A DNA stretch of 45,219 nucleotides from an uncultured Geobacter sp. (GTDB taxonomy: Bacteria > Desulfobacterota > Desulfuromonadia > Geobacterales > Geobacteraceae): contig CAIWTU010000008.1 of the NCBI GenBank assembly GCA_903915655.1, forward strand, positions 1 through 45,219, in the 5' to 3' direction. How positions within the stretch are numbered: position 1 is the stretch's first letter; each line of letters starts with the position of its first letter. Below are positions 25,604 to 34,179 of the stretch, piece after piece. Both the position numbers and the translations under genes were made by a program. Below the pieces are notes generated by a model. It was not told the DNA's origin and ran no database searches. It was given only the letters and a program-made list of their open reading frames with translations.

Positions 25604-27328
25604 ATGAGAAAACCTTATAACAGAAAAAGAATCGGGGAAATACTGGTCGACAGAGGGGACTTGAACCCCTCCGATATCCCCTTGATTATGGAATACATCA
25701 AAAACAAGGGGGAGCGTTTCGGAAGGGCCTGTGTCGCCAATGCACTGATCTCCGAAGAGGCTCTGGCTGAGGCGCTGGCAGAGCAGTTCGGGTTGGAATG
25801 CGTCGACATCAGGGGATTCAAGATGGATGAAGCTATCCTCGATACGCTCCCCGCCGATGCAATATACCGATATCATTTTATCCCTCTGGAAGAGTCAGGT
25901 AACGCCCTTGTCATCGCCATAGACGATCCTACCGAAGTGTTAAAACTTGATGAATTGGAACTTCTGCTCGACAGACCCCTGTTAATCAAGCTGGCAATAC
26001 CGTCGGCAATAGACGCTGTCATGCAGAAAGGCGAAGGTACCAGCAGGGTCCTCAAAGGGGTTTCCGAGGATTTCATGCTTCAGATCATCAAGGAGACTGA
26101 TCGAGGTGATGAAATATTATCTGTTGAAACCATTTCCGCCGATACAAGCCCGATAATCAAGCTGCTGAACTCAACGCTCATGGATGCTCTTACCAAGAGG
26201 GCAAGCGACATCCACATAGAGACAGCCCAGGACGGGGTTATCGTCAAATACCGGATAGATGGTGTGCTTTACAGGGCAATGGACCCGATTGACCTTCATT
26301 TTCAGGCCCCTATTATTTCCCGCCTCAAGGTTATGAGCGAACTGGACATATCAGAACGTCGCGTACCGCAGGACGGCAGATTCAAGGTAAGGATCAACGA
26401 CAAATCCATAGACTTTCGCGTTTCAATAATGCCGAGCGTTTTTGGGGAAGATGCGGTTATCCGTATCCTCGACAAAGAGAGCATATCGACCAACATAAAA
26501 AAATTGACACTTGAATCACTCGGAATGAGTTCAAGGGAAATCAAGAGGATCAGCAAAGCGATCAGCGAACCATACGGAATGTTCCTTGTAACAGGCCCGA
26601 CCGGCTCCGGGAAAACGACTACCCTCTATGCGGCGCTTACAGAGATACACACCGGTGAAGATAAAATCATCACTATCGAAGACCCGGTTGAGTACCTGTT
26701 GCGAGGAATCGTTCAGATCCCGGTTAACGAAAAAAAAGGACTGACCTTTGCCCGCGGATTGAGGTCCATCCTCAGACATGACCCCGATAAAATTATGGTC
26801 GGAGAAATCAGGGATCCGGAAACGGCCCAGATCGCAGTACAATCAGCCTTGACCGGCCACCTTGTATTCACCACTGTCCATGCAAACAACATCTTTGACG
26901 TGATCGGCAGGTTCATCCATATGGGAATTGATCCGTACAACTTTGTCTCCTGTCTGAACAGTGTGCTGGCACAGCGGCTTATTCGTAAAATATGCAAAAA
27001 ATGCAGGGTTGCCGTAAAGCTCTCCCCTGAAACACTCCGAGAGTCGAACATCGACCCAGGAATATACGGAGATGCAACCTTTTATGAAGCAAAGGGATGC
27101 GATGAATGCAACAACACCGGCTACCGCGGGCGATCCGCAATCATCGAGCTCCTGGTTCTCACTGATGAAATCCGGGAACTGATAATAGCCAAGGCGCCTA
27201 TTGCCCGATTAAAAAAAGCTGCCAAAGATTCCGGAACTATTTTCCTGAGGGAAGCCGCTCGGGAAAAAGTCTTCGCAGGAGAGACGACCCTGCGGGAAAT
27301 TAATAGGGTAACATTTGTGGAGGCTTGA
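25604..27328 (+). CDS. gspE: Type II secretion / pilus assembly ATPase (GspE/PilB)
   Basis: GspE is the cytoplasmic hexameric ATPase powering pseudopilus assembly. The 574-residue protein has an N-terminal MshEN-like domain (about 1-140) and the T2SSE ATPase domain with Walker [10 protein letters not shown] (about 329-337), the Asp box ITIEDPVEYL, Walker B-type IMVGEIRDPETA and the His box TTVHANN. A four-cysteine zinc site, CKKC (about 465) and CDEC, lies near the C-terminus, as in GspE and PilB. It follows gspF by 36 bases. Confidence 0.95.
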   Translation: MRKPYNRKRIGEILVDRGDLNPSDIPLIMEYIKNKGERFGRACVANALISEEALAEALAEQFGLECVDIRGFKMDEAILDTLPADAIYRYHFIPLEESGNALVIAIDDPTEVLKLDELELLLDRPLLIKLAIPSAIDAVMQKGEGTSRVLKGVSEDFMLQIIKETDRGDEILSVETISADTSPIIKLLNSTLMDALTKRASDIHIETAQDGVIVKYRIDGVLYRAMDPIDLHFQAPIISRLKVMSELDISERRVPQDGRFKVRINDKSIDFRVSIMPSVFGEDAVIRILDKESISTNIKKLTLESLGMSSREIKRISKAISEPYGMFLVTGPTGSGKTTTLYAALTEIHTGEDKIITIEDPVEYLLRGIVQIPVNEKKGLTFARGLRSILRHDPDKIMVGEIRDPETAQIAVQSALTGHLVFTTVHANNIFDVIGRFIHMGIDPYNFVSCLNSVLAQRLIRKICKKCRVAVKLSPETLRESNIDPGIYGDATFYEAKGCDECNNTGYRGRSAIIELLVLTDEIRELIIAKAPIARLKKAAKDSGTIFLREAAREKVFAGETTLREINRVTFVEA

Positions 27329-27357
27329 TACTTTGAAAATTTCGACAAAGGGTCTTT

Positions 27358-28284
27358 ATGCTCTTTAATAAACAATCACTTGGTCTGGAAATATCCTCGG
27401 ACGGGTTTAAGATGGCAGTTTGTGGCGGAAGGAGTGAAGAACCGAGGCTTGACTTGTATTCTGCGGGCAACTGCCCGCCCGGAACCGTTCATTTTTCTTT
27501 CAAAGAGATGAACATCCTTGACCCTGCCAGGTTTACTGCGGGGATCCGCGAAACATACCTGAAGCTGCTGACGAAGTTAAACCGTACTTCCTTATCGCTC
27601 CCTGATTCGGTGGGACGGATCATGATCCTTGATCTCGAGACCCGCTTCAAAAGCCGTAGTGACGGGCTCGACATCATCCGTTGGAAATTGAAGAAGAGTT
27701 TTCCCTTTGACATAGGCGGTATCTATATTGACTATCAGCTGCTCCGGGAAAATGAAACGGGAGGGATTAAAACTCTGGTATCTCTGATTAAGTCCGAGGT
27801 CGTTAACCAGTACGAAGAATTGCTGCTGGAGTCCGGTCTGGAACCAAACAAGATTGACATGACCACATTTAATTTGCTGAGGCTTTTTTCCAAACGTCTC
27901 GAACTTGCCGGGAATTCAATGATCCTTTCTTTCTTCAGGGGGAGGCTTTCTATAACCGTTTTCTATGAAGATGTCCTGGAATTTTACCGCTCTAAGGATA
28001 TCTCTGCAGGGGAATCAGAAGCAGACCATCTATTCCGGGAAATAAACAGTTCCCTGCTGGTTTACCGGAACAATCATCCAGGGCACTCGTTCAATGAAGT
28101 TTTTTGCGTAACGGCACCGGAACAATCAAGGGATTTCATCGCTCTTGCAACCGAAGCAACAGGATTGGAACCGGTTCCCCTTTTTGCCGGGGATTTCGTT
28201 GCCAGGAAACGGGGTATAAGCTGCGACGGTCAGATGCTGCAGAATTTGGCGCCCGCCCTTGGCGCGGCGCTGAGGAACCTCTGA
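27358..28284 (+). CDS. PilM/GspL-like actin-fold assembly protein
   Basis: PilM and the cytoplasmic part of GspL share an actin-like fold and couple the assembly ATPase to inner-membrane PilN/O or GspM. This 308-residue protein starts with SLGLEISSDGFKMAV, the first phosphate-binding strand pair of the PilM family. It continues with a helix-rich section containing DIIRWKLKKSFPFDI and a later strand SMILSFFRGRLSITV. It has no transmembrane segment, so it is closer to PilM than to full GspL. Its stop overlaps the ATG of the next gene (TGATG), a clear sign of coupling. Confidence 0.8.
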   Translation: MLFNKQSLGLEISSDGFKMAVCGGRSEEPRLDLYSAGNCPPGTVHFSFKEMNILDPARFTAGIRETYLKLLTKLNRTSLSLPDSVGRIMILDLETRFKSRSDGLDIIRWKLKKSFPFDIGGIYIDYQLLRENETGGIKTLVSLIKSEVVNQYEELLLESGLEPNKIDMTTFNLLRLFSKRLELAGNSMILSFFRGRLSITVFYEDVLEFYRSKDISAGESEADHLFREINSSLLVYRNNHPGHSFNEVFCVTAPEQSRDFIALATEATGLEPVPLFAGDFVARKRGISCDGQMLQNLAPALGAALRNL

Positions 28285-28820
28285 TGCAATTTACAATTAA
28301 TCTGGCAACAAAGAGCTATATCAATCAAAAACAACTGACCTGGGGAGTAGTGCTGGGGAGTATCGTTCTGCTCTTTTTTTTCTTTGTAAATATAAAAATA
28401 TTTGTCTTTAACGCCGGAGAAATAGACCGTTTAACAAAACTCGAGGCAGCTTCAGCCGCAAGACTCGGAGCAACCGGACGGGCCGTCACTGAAGAGGAAT
28501 ACGCCAGGCTCCTTCTTTCCATAAAACAGGCGAACGGAATTATCGAAAGGAAAGCCTTTAATTGGCTCGCCCTTCTGGACCGGCTGGAGAGTGTGGTTCC
28601 GGAAGGGGTCTCTCTCTCCACAGTCGAACCGGGTGTTAATGACAAGACTCTCAAGCTATCCGGGACCGCGCTCCGTTTCAACAACCTCAGGCAATTCATG
28701 GAACAGCTGGAGACGTCAATGGTTTTCCCCGACGTTTTCCTCCTTGATCAGGGGGAGACCAAAACATCGGAGAATCAAAAAGGGACAACCTTTAACATTA
28801 CCTGCAGATATACATTGTAA
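28284..28820 (+). CDS. PilN-like inner-membrane assembly protein
   Basis: The frame is open upstream, but the ATG at 28284 overlaps the preceding stop by one base and gives a 178-residue protein with the PilN layout. A short cytoplasmic stretch beginning MQFTINLATKSYINQ corresponds to the conserved PilM-binding N-terminus (INL motif). One transmembrane segment (about 20-40), a coiled coil and a small periplasmic ferredoxin-like domain follow. PilN pairs with PilO to form the alignment subcomplex. Confidence 0.82.
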   Translation: MQFTINLATKSYINQKQLTWGVVLGSIVLLFFFFVNIKIFVFNAGEIDRLTKLEAASAARLGATGRAVTEEEYARLLLSIKQANGIIERKAFNWLALLDRLESVVPEGVSLSTVEPGVNDKTLKLSGTALRFNNLRQFMEQLETSMVFPDVFLLDQGETKTSENQKGTTFNITCRYTL

Positions 28821-28826
28821 GGCGCT

Positions 28827-29369
28827 ATGAAGCTACTTTTCGAAACAGTGAAATCGAGAAAAAAAACTTTTTGCCTCATCCTCTTTCTCTTGATGAGCAA
28901 TCTCCTTCTTTATGTTTACACCGCCTTCTTTCAACAGGCAAAGGTTGAAACGTTGCAGAACGACTGGCTGAAAAAGAGATCGCAATATCCCATGGGCGCT
29001 GAAAACAAAACATACATCTACGCTCAGGGGGTAAAAGATCTGGCTCTTTTCCGCTCTCTAATACCGCCTAAAAAAGATTTTACCAGGGTGGTAGGCGAAT
29101 TGTTTGAAACGGCGGCAAACAACAGCATTAAAGTTGGCAAGGTCGGCTACAAACCGGAACTGGCCAAAGAGGGCGGACTCCTGGTTTACACCCTTGATTT
29201 CACCATCAGCGGGAATTATTCCGCAATAAAGAGTTTCATCGCCGACATCGAGCAAACCAGGGAAATGCTTTTTATAAATCATCTGGCGCTTAACAGTCCC
29301 GACACCGGAAAGGAATCGGTAAACCTGAAGCTTCAACTTTCCGCTTATTTTGTTACGGAGGGGAAATGA
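28827..29369 (+). CDS. PilO/GspM-like assembly protein
   Basis: This 180-residue bitopic protein has a short basic cytoplasmic tail, one transmembrane segment (about 14-34), a coiled-coil stretch and a periplasmic alpha/beta domain (about 75-180, with YTLDFTISGNYSAIKSFIADIE). The topology and position after the PilN-like gene fit PilO or GspM. It begins six bases after that gene and overlaps the next by four bases (ATGA). Confidence 0.78.
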   Translation: MKLLFETVKSRKKTFCLILFLLMSNLLLYVYTAFFQQAKVETLQNDWLKKRSQYPMGAENKTYIYAQGVKDLALFRSLIPPKKDFTRVVGELFETAANNSIKVGKVGYKPELAKEGGLLVYTLDFTISGNYSAIKSFIADIEQTREMLFINHLALNSPDTGKESVNLKLQLSAYFVTEGK

Positions 29370-29944
29370 ACAGGCAAAAACTTCTTCTCTCCACCCTTCT
29401 GGCATTATTGGTCATCGTCATTGCCTTCAGTTACTGGCGTATGCCCCGGCAAAAAACCGTAACAAAGCTTACCTTTGCGCCAGGGGCAAAAGCTAAGCAA
29501 TCGATTCCCCCTGGACAGAACCGACCGGAGGATAAAAAGGTTCGACTGGACCTTCTCAACCATACGGCGGTACACTTTTCCGGCTTCAGAAAAAATATTT
29601 TTCAGCCGCTCTTCAAGGAGAATAAGCTTGCCGGTGGAATGGGACCGGCAAAACCGGCTCGGTTGCCCCTCCCGGGTCCGGCCTCCACGCCTCAGCCGAC
29701 ACCCGTACAGAGAGACCTGGCACGGTTCACCTTTCTCGGCTTCCTGAAGAAAGAAAACAGGGAGACCATCTTTCTGAGCGGCAACAATGAAATATTTCTG
29801 GCCAAAAAGGGAGATACCATTGCAGGCAATTATCTGATTGTCAATATTACCGATGAAATGCTTGTCATCCGCTCACTGGCGGATGGAGGGGAAACCGTAA
29901 TCCCCCTCAGCGAAAACAGACCGTTACAGATTGCAGGTCAATAA
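29366..29944 (+). CDS. PilP/GspC-like periplasmic linker protein
   Basis: This 192-residue protein has an N-terminal membrane anchor (about 6-25) without a lipobox cysteine, a proline-rich linker (about 90-110) and a C-terminal beta domain (FTFLGFLKKENRETIFLS through MLVIRS) that matches the homology-region fold of GspC and PilP. That domain connects the inner-membrane platform to the secretin. The membrane anchor makes it GspC-like, whereas the gene context is PilP-like. No PDZ domain is present. Confidence 0.72.
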   Translation: MNRQKLLLSTLLALLVIVIAFSYWRMPRQKTVTKLTFAPGAKAKQSIPPGQNRPEDKKVRLDLLNHTAVHFSGFRKNIFQPLFKENKLAGGMGPAKPARLPLPGPASTPQPTPVQRDLARFTFLGFLKKENRETIFLSGNNEIFLAKKGDTIAGNYLIVNITDEMLVIRSLADGGETVIPLSENRPLQIAGQ

Positions 29945-29980
29945 GAGAGCCCCTCTCTGCTTTACTAAGGAGATCTGTGC

Positions 29981-31966
29981 ATGCACCCCATAAAAAGAAC
30001 GATAATATTACTTTGCTGTCTGGCTCTATCCGCCGGTTGCACCGCCGGACGCACAGCTTTCAATACAGCGGAAACGCTGGAAAAAGAAGGAAGACTGGAT
30101 GAAGCCCTGCTGAAATATGCCGAAGCCGCCCTGGCCAATCCGGACATGAAGGAATACCGGCTCCGTTTTTTGAAAATTGGTGAGGAATCCGCCCGAATCC
30201 ATCTCAAGGCCGCCGATGGTTTTATGGCAGGCAAAGACTACGACAACGCCTTCAGGGAATACCAGACGGCATTATCCATTGACCCTACCCTTGAGCGGGC
30301 AAAACAGCAGTCTGATCTCGTTCTAAAGCTGAGGAACTCGTCACTCTTTTACACGGAGGGGACGAATTACGAGAAGAATCGCAAGACGGCCGATGCTTTC
30401 AGATCATACAAAAAGGCTGTCGACCTCAATCCTGGCAACAAGGAAGCGGTCAACGCCTTGAAAAAACTGCTGCAGAACAGCCGGACAAAGCTCGACGGAT
30501 TCGAACTGAACCTGAAATCGAACAAACCTATCACCCTGAAATTCAAGGAGACGAAGATCAAGGATGTCTTTAATATCCTGACCAGGCTTTCAGGCATTAA
30601 TTTCATCTTCGATGACACCATGAAGGATGTGAATGTCACCATATTTCTGGAAAACGCGACCTTTCATCAGGCCGTCGACATAATCACCAGCATGAACAAG
30701 CTCGGCAGAAAAGTCCTGAACGAAAGCACTATCATCGTTTACCCGAAAACTCCGGAGAAAATAAAGCAGTACGAAGAACTTGTAGTAAAGACCTTTATCC
30801 TCAACAATCTCGATGCAAAAAAAGCGATAAATCTGCTTCGGACGATGCTCCAGCTCAAAAAGGTATATGTCAATGAAGATCTCAATGCGATAGTCGTCCG
30901 TGATCTTCCGGAAACGGTAGAAGTTGCGCAGAAAATCCTCGAAGCCAACGACATGCCCGATGCCGAATTAGTCCTCGAAGTTGAAGTGATCGAACTTGAC
31001 AAGACGAACGAAGAGCAGTTCGGCCTGCTGCTTAGTAAATATTCGACTACGCTCAATACATTGACACCATCGGGTAATTTCCTTACTGACACATTCGTTC
31101 CGAGCACAACCACGCCAGCAACAGCCGGGACAAGTCCAAACCAGCTGCTCCAGGCGTTTGCGATGAACGGTTTCAAGGGGTACCTTACCGTCCCCAATGC
31201 CACCTACAATTTCGGCAAGACCCTCGTAAACGGTGAAGTGCTGGCTAACCCGAAGCTGAGGGTAAAAAACCGGGAGAAGGCCAAGTTCAACGTCGCCACC
31301 AGAGAACCGATCACCACCATTTCAACCACCGGCACCATCAGCGGTTACAGCACCAACGTACAGTACGTCGATGTTGGGATCAAGCTGAACGCAGAGCCTA
31401 CCATCCAATCCAACGGCGAGATCCACCTGAAGCTGAGCCTGGAGGTAAGTTCGAAACTCAGCGAGACTAAGGCGGCCGATGGGACTACGCTTATAACCAT
31501 CGGCACTAGGAACCTCGAAACAGTGCTCAGCCTGAAGGATAGTGAAACCACCATCATCGGGGGACTGATCGCCTCCGAAAAAGCGAAAACGACGAATAAG
31601 ATTTTTCTCCTCGGTGACATCCCTTTGATCGGACCGCTCCTCAGCAACTCGTCTAAAAAGCTTCAGAAACGAGAGCTGATTCTGGCATTGACCCCCCGGA
31701 TAGTCCGTCTGCCGCCGACCCAGGAACCAAACCTCTCCTCTTTCTGGTCAGGAAGGGAAGACGACCCTTCGACAGTCAGCCCCTACTCCTCATTTGCACA
31801 GGGGACGGAACTGCCGACGGAAACTCCCCCCCAGACCCCTCAGGGGAAACCTTTGCCGAATGAAACAGTTGCGCCCCAGGCGTCACTTATGCCGCAAAAG
31901 TCACCCCCCCCGAAACGCTTCGGACGCCGGCGCCACTTCAGGCCCAACTCCGGACTCCCTCCGTGA
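29981..31966 (+). CDS. gspD: Secretin lipoprotein (GspD-like) with N-terminal TPR repeats
   Basis: Secretins form the outer-membrane pore of type II secretion. The ORF encodes 661 residues. A lipoprotein signal ends at LALSAGC (cysteine at residue 20). TPR-like repeats follow (about 25-160, with EGRLDEALLKYAEAA and DYDNAFREYQTAL). Next are a secretin N-terminal domain (about 175-240, ITLKFKETKIKDVFNILTRL), an N1-type domain and the secretin core (about 335-575) ending with LILALTPRIV. The last 75 residues are a proline-rich linker that turns arginine-rich (FGRRRHFR) after a C8 run at 31904-31911. Adding one C would join it to the cohesin ORF that follows, so the true protein may be about 800 residues. 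Confidence 0.9.
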   Translation: MHPIKRTIILLCCLALSAGCTAGRTAFNTAETLEKEGRLDEALLKYAEAALANPDMKEYRLRFLKIGEESARIHLKAADGFMAGKDYDNAFREYQTALSIDPTLERAKQQSDLVLKLRNSSLFYTEGTNYEKNRKTADAFRSYKKAVDLNPGNKEAVNALKKLLQNSRTKLDGFELNLKSNKPITLKFKETKIKDVFNILTRLSGINFIFDDTMKDVNVTIFLENATFHQAVDIITSMNKLGRKVLNESTIIVYPKTPEKIKQYEELVVKTFILNNLDAKKAINLLRTMLQLKKVYVNEDLNAIVVRDLPETVEVAQKILEANDMPDAELVLEVEVIELDKTNEEQFGLLLSKYSTTLNTLTPSGNFLTDTFVPSTTTPATAGTSPNQLLQAFAMNGFKGYLTVPNATYNFGKTLVNGEVLANPKLRVKNREKAKFNVATREPITTISTTGTISGYSTNVQYVDVGIKLNAEPTIQSNGEIHLKLSLEVSSKLSETKAADGTTLITIGTRNLETVLSLKDSETTIIGGLIASEKAKTTNKIFLLGDIPLIGPLLSNSSKKLQKRELILALTPRIVRLPPTQEPNLSSFWSGREDDPSTVSPYSSFAQGTELPTETPPQTPQGKPLPNETVAPQASLMPQKSPPPKRFGRRRHFRPNSGLPP

Positions 31967-32394
31967 CACCCCGTGATAACGCCGTAACTTCGCTGAACAT
32001 AACAGCCCCCTTCTCGGTAGCAGCGGGTGAGCAGTTCACCGTCGAGGTCAATGCGTCAGGTGGGAAAAATCTCTACAGCGCTCCATTTGTTCTCTCCTAT
32101 GACCCGGAGGCAATCAATTTTATCAGTATATCCGAAGGGAATTTTTTGAAACAGGATGGCAAACAGACAGAATTCAGGTCGTCGATAGAAAAAGAGGCCG
32201 GTGAGGTACGGGTATCCATGAAAAGGATCGGCAATGTAGACGGAGTGAACGGTTCAGGGCGTTTGCTCACTGCTATTTTCAAGGGAAGAAAAAAAGGGGT
32301 AACGGGTTTAAGGTTGAAAGATATCGTCTTTACCGCACCCGGGGGCGCCCCTCTTGAGGCAGTCCCCTATAACATCGCGATCGAGATCAAATAA
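31963..32394 (+). CDS. Cohesin-domain ORF, probably the C-terminal part of the secretin gene
   Basis: This 143-residue ORF matches the cohesin type of immunoglobulin-like fold: FSVAAGEQFTVEVNASG, ALYSAPFVLSYDPE-like strands and GSGRLLTAIFKGRKKGVTGL. Cohesins bind dockerin-type partners. As a separate gene it would start with GTG overlapping the secretin stop (GTGA), with no Shine-Dalgarno sequence and no signal peptide, which would strand a typically extracytoplasmic domain in the cytoplasm. Its frame is open upstream to the C8 run at 31904-31911, where a one-base insertion would fuse it to the secretin through a proline-rich linker. I therefore favour one broken or frameshift-sequenced gene. 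Confidence 0.75.
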   Translation: MTPRDNAVTSLNITAPFSVAAGEQFTVEVNASGGKNLYSAPFVLSYDPEAINFISISEGNFLKQDGKQTEFRSSIEKEAGEVRVSMKRIGNVDGVNGSGRLLTAIFKGRKKGVTGLRLKDIVFTAPGGAPLEAVPYNIAIEIK

Positions 32395-32421
32395 TGACTG
32401 GCACCCTCTGGTTAAAAGACA

Positions 32422-32907
32422 ATGCGTAAAGGTTCCGCTGGGTTATCCCTTATCGAATTGCTAATCACCATTGCCGTTCTCTCCGTATTGGCGTCTCTTG
32501 TCATCCCCTTGACTCAGATGACCGCTAAAAGGGTAAAGGAGATCGAGCTGAGGAGGAACCTCCGCATAGTTCGCACGGCAATCGATGACTTTAAAAAAAA
32601 TTATGATAAAGCGGTGGATGAAAAGAAGACCCTGGCCTCCCTCAACAAATCCGGATATCCCGAAACAGTGCAGCAACTGGTGGACGGATACGATTTTGGG
32701 GGTCTTTTCAGCTACAAGAAAAAATTTCTCCGCCGAATCCCGGCAGACCCTTTTAATCAGCCGATAGCAGGTGAGGAACCGAAGTGGGCGCTCCGCTCCT
32801 ACAAGGACGACGCTGACACCAAGATCTGGGGCGGCGAAGATCTGTATGATATTCATTCATTAAGCTCTGACACAGCAATTGACGGGACGAAATACAATGA
32901 GTGGTAG
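32422..32907 (+). CDS. GspG-type pseudopilin, first copy
   Basis: This 161-residue type IV pilin-like protein has a short basic leader and the prepilin peptidase site G/LSLIELLITIAVLSVLAS with Glu at mature position 5. The N-terminal hydrophobic helix is about 8-30, followed by a GspG-like soluble domain ending DIHSLSSDTAIDGTKYNEW. The leader cleavage would fall after the glycine in SAGLSL. It resembles the next gene in overall plan, including the shared C-terminal YNEW. Both encode major-pseudopilin-type subunits. The next gene starts inside its 3' end. Confidence 0.85.
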   Translation: MRKGSAGLSLIELLITIAVLSVLASLVIPLTQMTAKRVKEIELRRNLRIVRTAIDDFKKNYDKAVDEKKTLASLNKSGYPETVQQLVDGYDFGGLFSYKKKFLRRIPADPFNQPIAGEEPKWALRSYKDDADTKIWGGEDLYDIHSLSSDTAIDGTKYNEW

Positions 32908-33319
32908 GAACATGCTGAACAGACGACCGGCAAGCAACCGCCGCGGGTTTACCCTGATAGAACTGATGATTGTGATGAGCATCATCGGTATCCTTGCCGC
33001 CATTGCGGTTCCAAATTACAAGGCAGCCGTTATCAGGGCACGGGAGGCGGTCCTGCGGGAGGATCTGTACAACTTCCGTTCAACAATAGATCAGTTTAAC
33101 GCCGACCAGGGAAAATTCCCGGACTCGCTACAGGATCTGGTTGACAAGAAATACCTGCGGGACCTCCCAAAAGATCCTTTCACGAACATGAACAGCTCCT
33201 GGGTCACCGTAGAACCGCCCCGAGACCCGACAGGTACCGAAATCAAGGGGTCGGTATATGATGTACACAGCGGCTCAAATCTGCTAGGTAGTAACGGGGT
33301 CCCATATAACGAGTGGTAA
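32897..33319 (+). CDS. GspG-type pseudopilin, second copy (OxpG-like)
   Basis: The 140-residue pseudopilin has a 16-residue basic leader and a canonical cleavage site RRGFTLIELMIVMSIIGILA with Glu5, then a GspG domain with LPKDPF and YDVHSGSNLLG. The C-terminus is YNEW, as in the preceding gene. In Geobacter sulfurreducens a pseudopilin of an atypical type II system, OxpG, is needed for metal-oxide reduction and export of a multicopper protein; similarity of context suggests an equivalent, but this is inference. Start choice is uncertain: the frame is open from a TTG at 32879, and ATGs exist at 32897 and 32912. Confidence 0.87.
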   Translation: MSGRNMLNRRPASNRRGFTLIELMIVMSIIGILAAIAVPNYKAAVIRAREAVLREDLYNFRSTIDQFNADQGKFPDSLQDLVDKKYLRDLPKDPFTNMNSSWVTVEPPRDPTGTEIKGSVYDVHSGSNLLGSNGVPYNEW

Positions 33320-33388
33320 TAATCACCGACATCCGGGACCTCCAGGCGCCTGTCGGACGGAGGGAACCGTAACGAGAGGATGCCGGCT

Positions 33389-33428
33389 CCCCCCCTTCCA
33401 CCAAGGGGAACGGAACTGTTTTTTTTGC
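33389..33428 (+). terminator. Possible terminator of the secretion operon
   Basis: CCCCTT (33392-33397) pairs with AAGGGG (33403-33408) over a five-base loop. A T10 run follows about ten bases later (33419-33428). The gap between hairpin and T-run is longer than usual, which lowers confidence. Confidence 0.4.
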
Positions 33429-33457
33429 AGATTTTAGGATTGCAATGTACTACTATG

Positions 33458-33487
33458 CTGACAAAGTGAATTTTCAGTTTTTATCTT
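33458..33487 (+). promoter_or_regulatory. Promoter of ftsE
   Basis: CTGACA (33458-33463) is followed by an 18-base spacer and TATCTT (33482-33487), leaving about 15 bases of leader before the ATG at 33508. Its position after the possible terminator suggests the ftsEX operon is separate from the secretion operon. Confidence 0.45.
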
Positions 33488-33507
33488 AATCAAGAGGCCG
33501 ATCCATC

Positions 33508-34179
33508 ATGATCCAGTTACATAATGTTTTTCTTTCCTATCAGAATGATGTTACAGCATTGTCCAACATCAATCTGAACGTTGCAAAGGGTGAATTTGTC
33601 TTCCTGACCGGCATTTCCGGAGCGGGGAAATCGACTCTGCTCAAATTGCTCTACGGAGCCTTAAAACCGAGCCGGGGACAGATCTTGATCGACGGTGAGA
33701 ACATCATCAGGCTTCCCGCGTCTCAGATCCCGTTCTTGCGCCGCAAAGTCGGTGTTGTCTTTCAGGATTTCAAGCTTCTTCCAAACAGGACGGTCTTGGA
33801 GAACGTTGCTTTAACCCTTGAGGTCTTGGGATGGGGCAAAAAGGATATCGGCAAAAAGGTTTACCATGTCCTAAAGCAGATGGGGCTGGAACATAAAATA
33901 AACTCGACACCTTTGCGGCTCTCCGGCGGTGAACAGCAACGGGTTGCTCTGGCAAGGGCACTCGTCAACGACCCGAAGATTATCCTGGCTGATGAACCGA
34001 CCGGCAACCTCGACGAGGAGTCGAGAGAGCAGATCCTCGGCATCCTGAAGGGAGCGAATATACGCGGCAGTACCGTTGTTGTAGCCTCGCACGACAAAAA
34101 GCTCATAGGTAACTGCCACAGAAGGGTCATCACCCTTGATAAAGGACATATAGTGGAGGGTTCCGATGCCGCCAAGTAA
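33508..34179 (+). CDS. ftsE: Cell division ATP-binding protein FtsE
   Basis: FtsE is the ABC-type ATPase of the FtsEX complex, which controls peptidoglycan hydrolysis at the septum. The 223-residue protein has Walker A GISGAGKST (about 36-44), Q-loop VFQDFKLLP, signature LSGGEQQR (about 137) and Walker B ILADEPTGNLD. Length is standard. It overlaps ftsX by 14 bases. Confidence 0.95.
   Translation: MIQLHNVFLSYQNDVTALSNINLNVAKGEFVFLTGISGAGKSTLLKLLYGALKPSRGQILIDGENIIRLPASQIPFLRRKVGVVFQDFKLLPNRTVLENVALTLEVLGWGKKDIGKKVYHVLKQMGLEHKINSTPLRLSGGEQQRVALARALVNDPKIILADEPTGNLDEESREQILGILKGANIRGSTVVVASHDKKLIGNCHRRVITLDKGHIVEGSDAAK

Noticed and set aside
33320-33430. Possible cyclic-di-GMP riboswitch before ftsE
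   Set aside because: The gap has hairpins and a T-run, but none of the conserved GEMM sequence blocks could be found, so a terminator explains it better.
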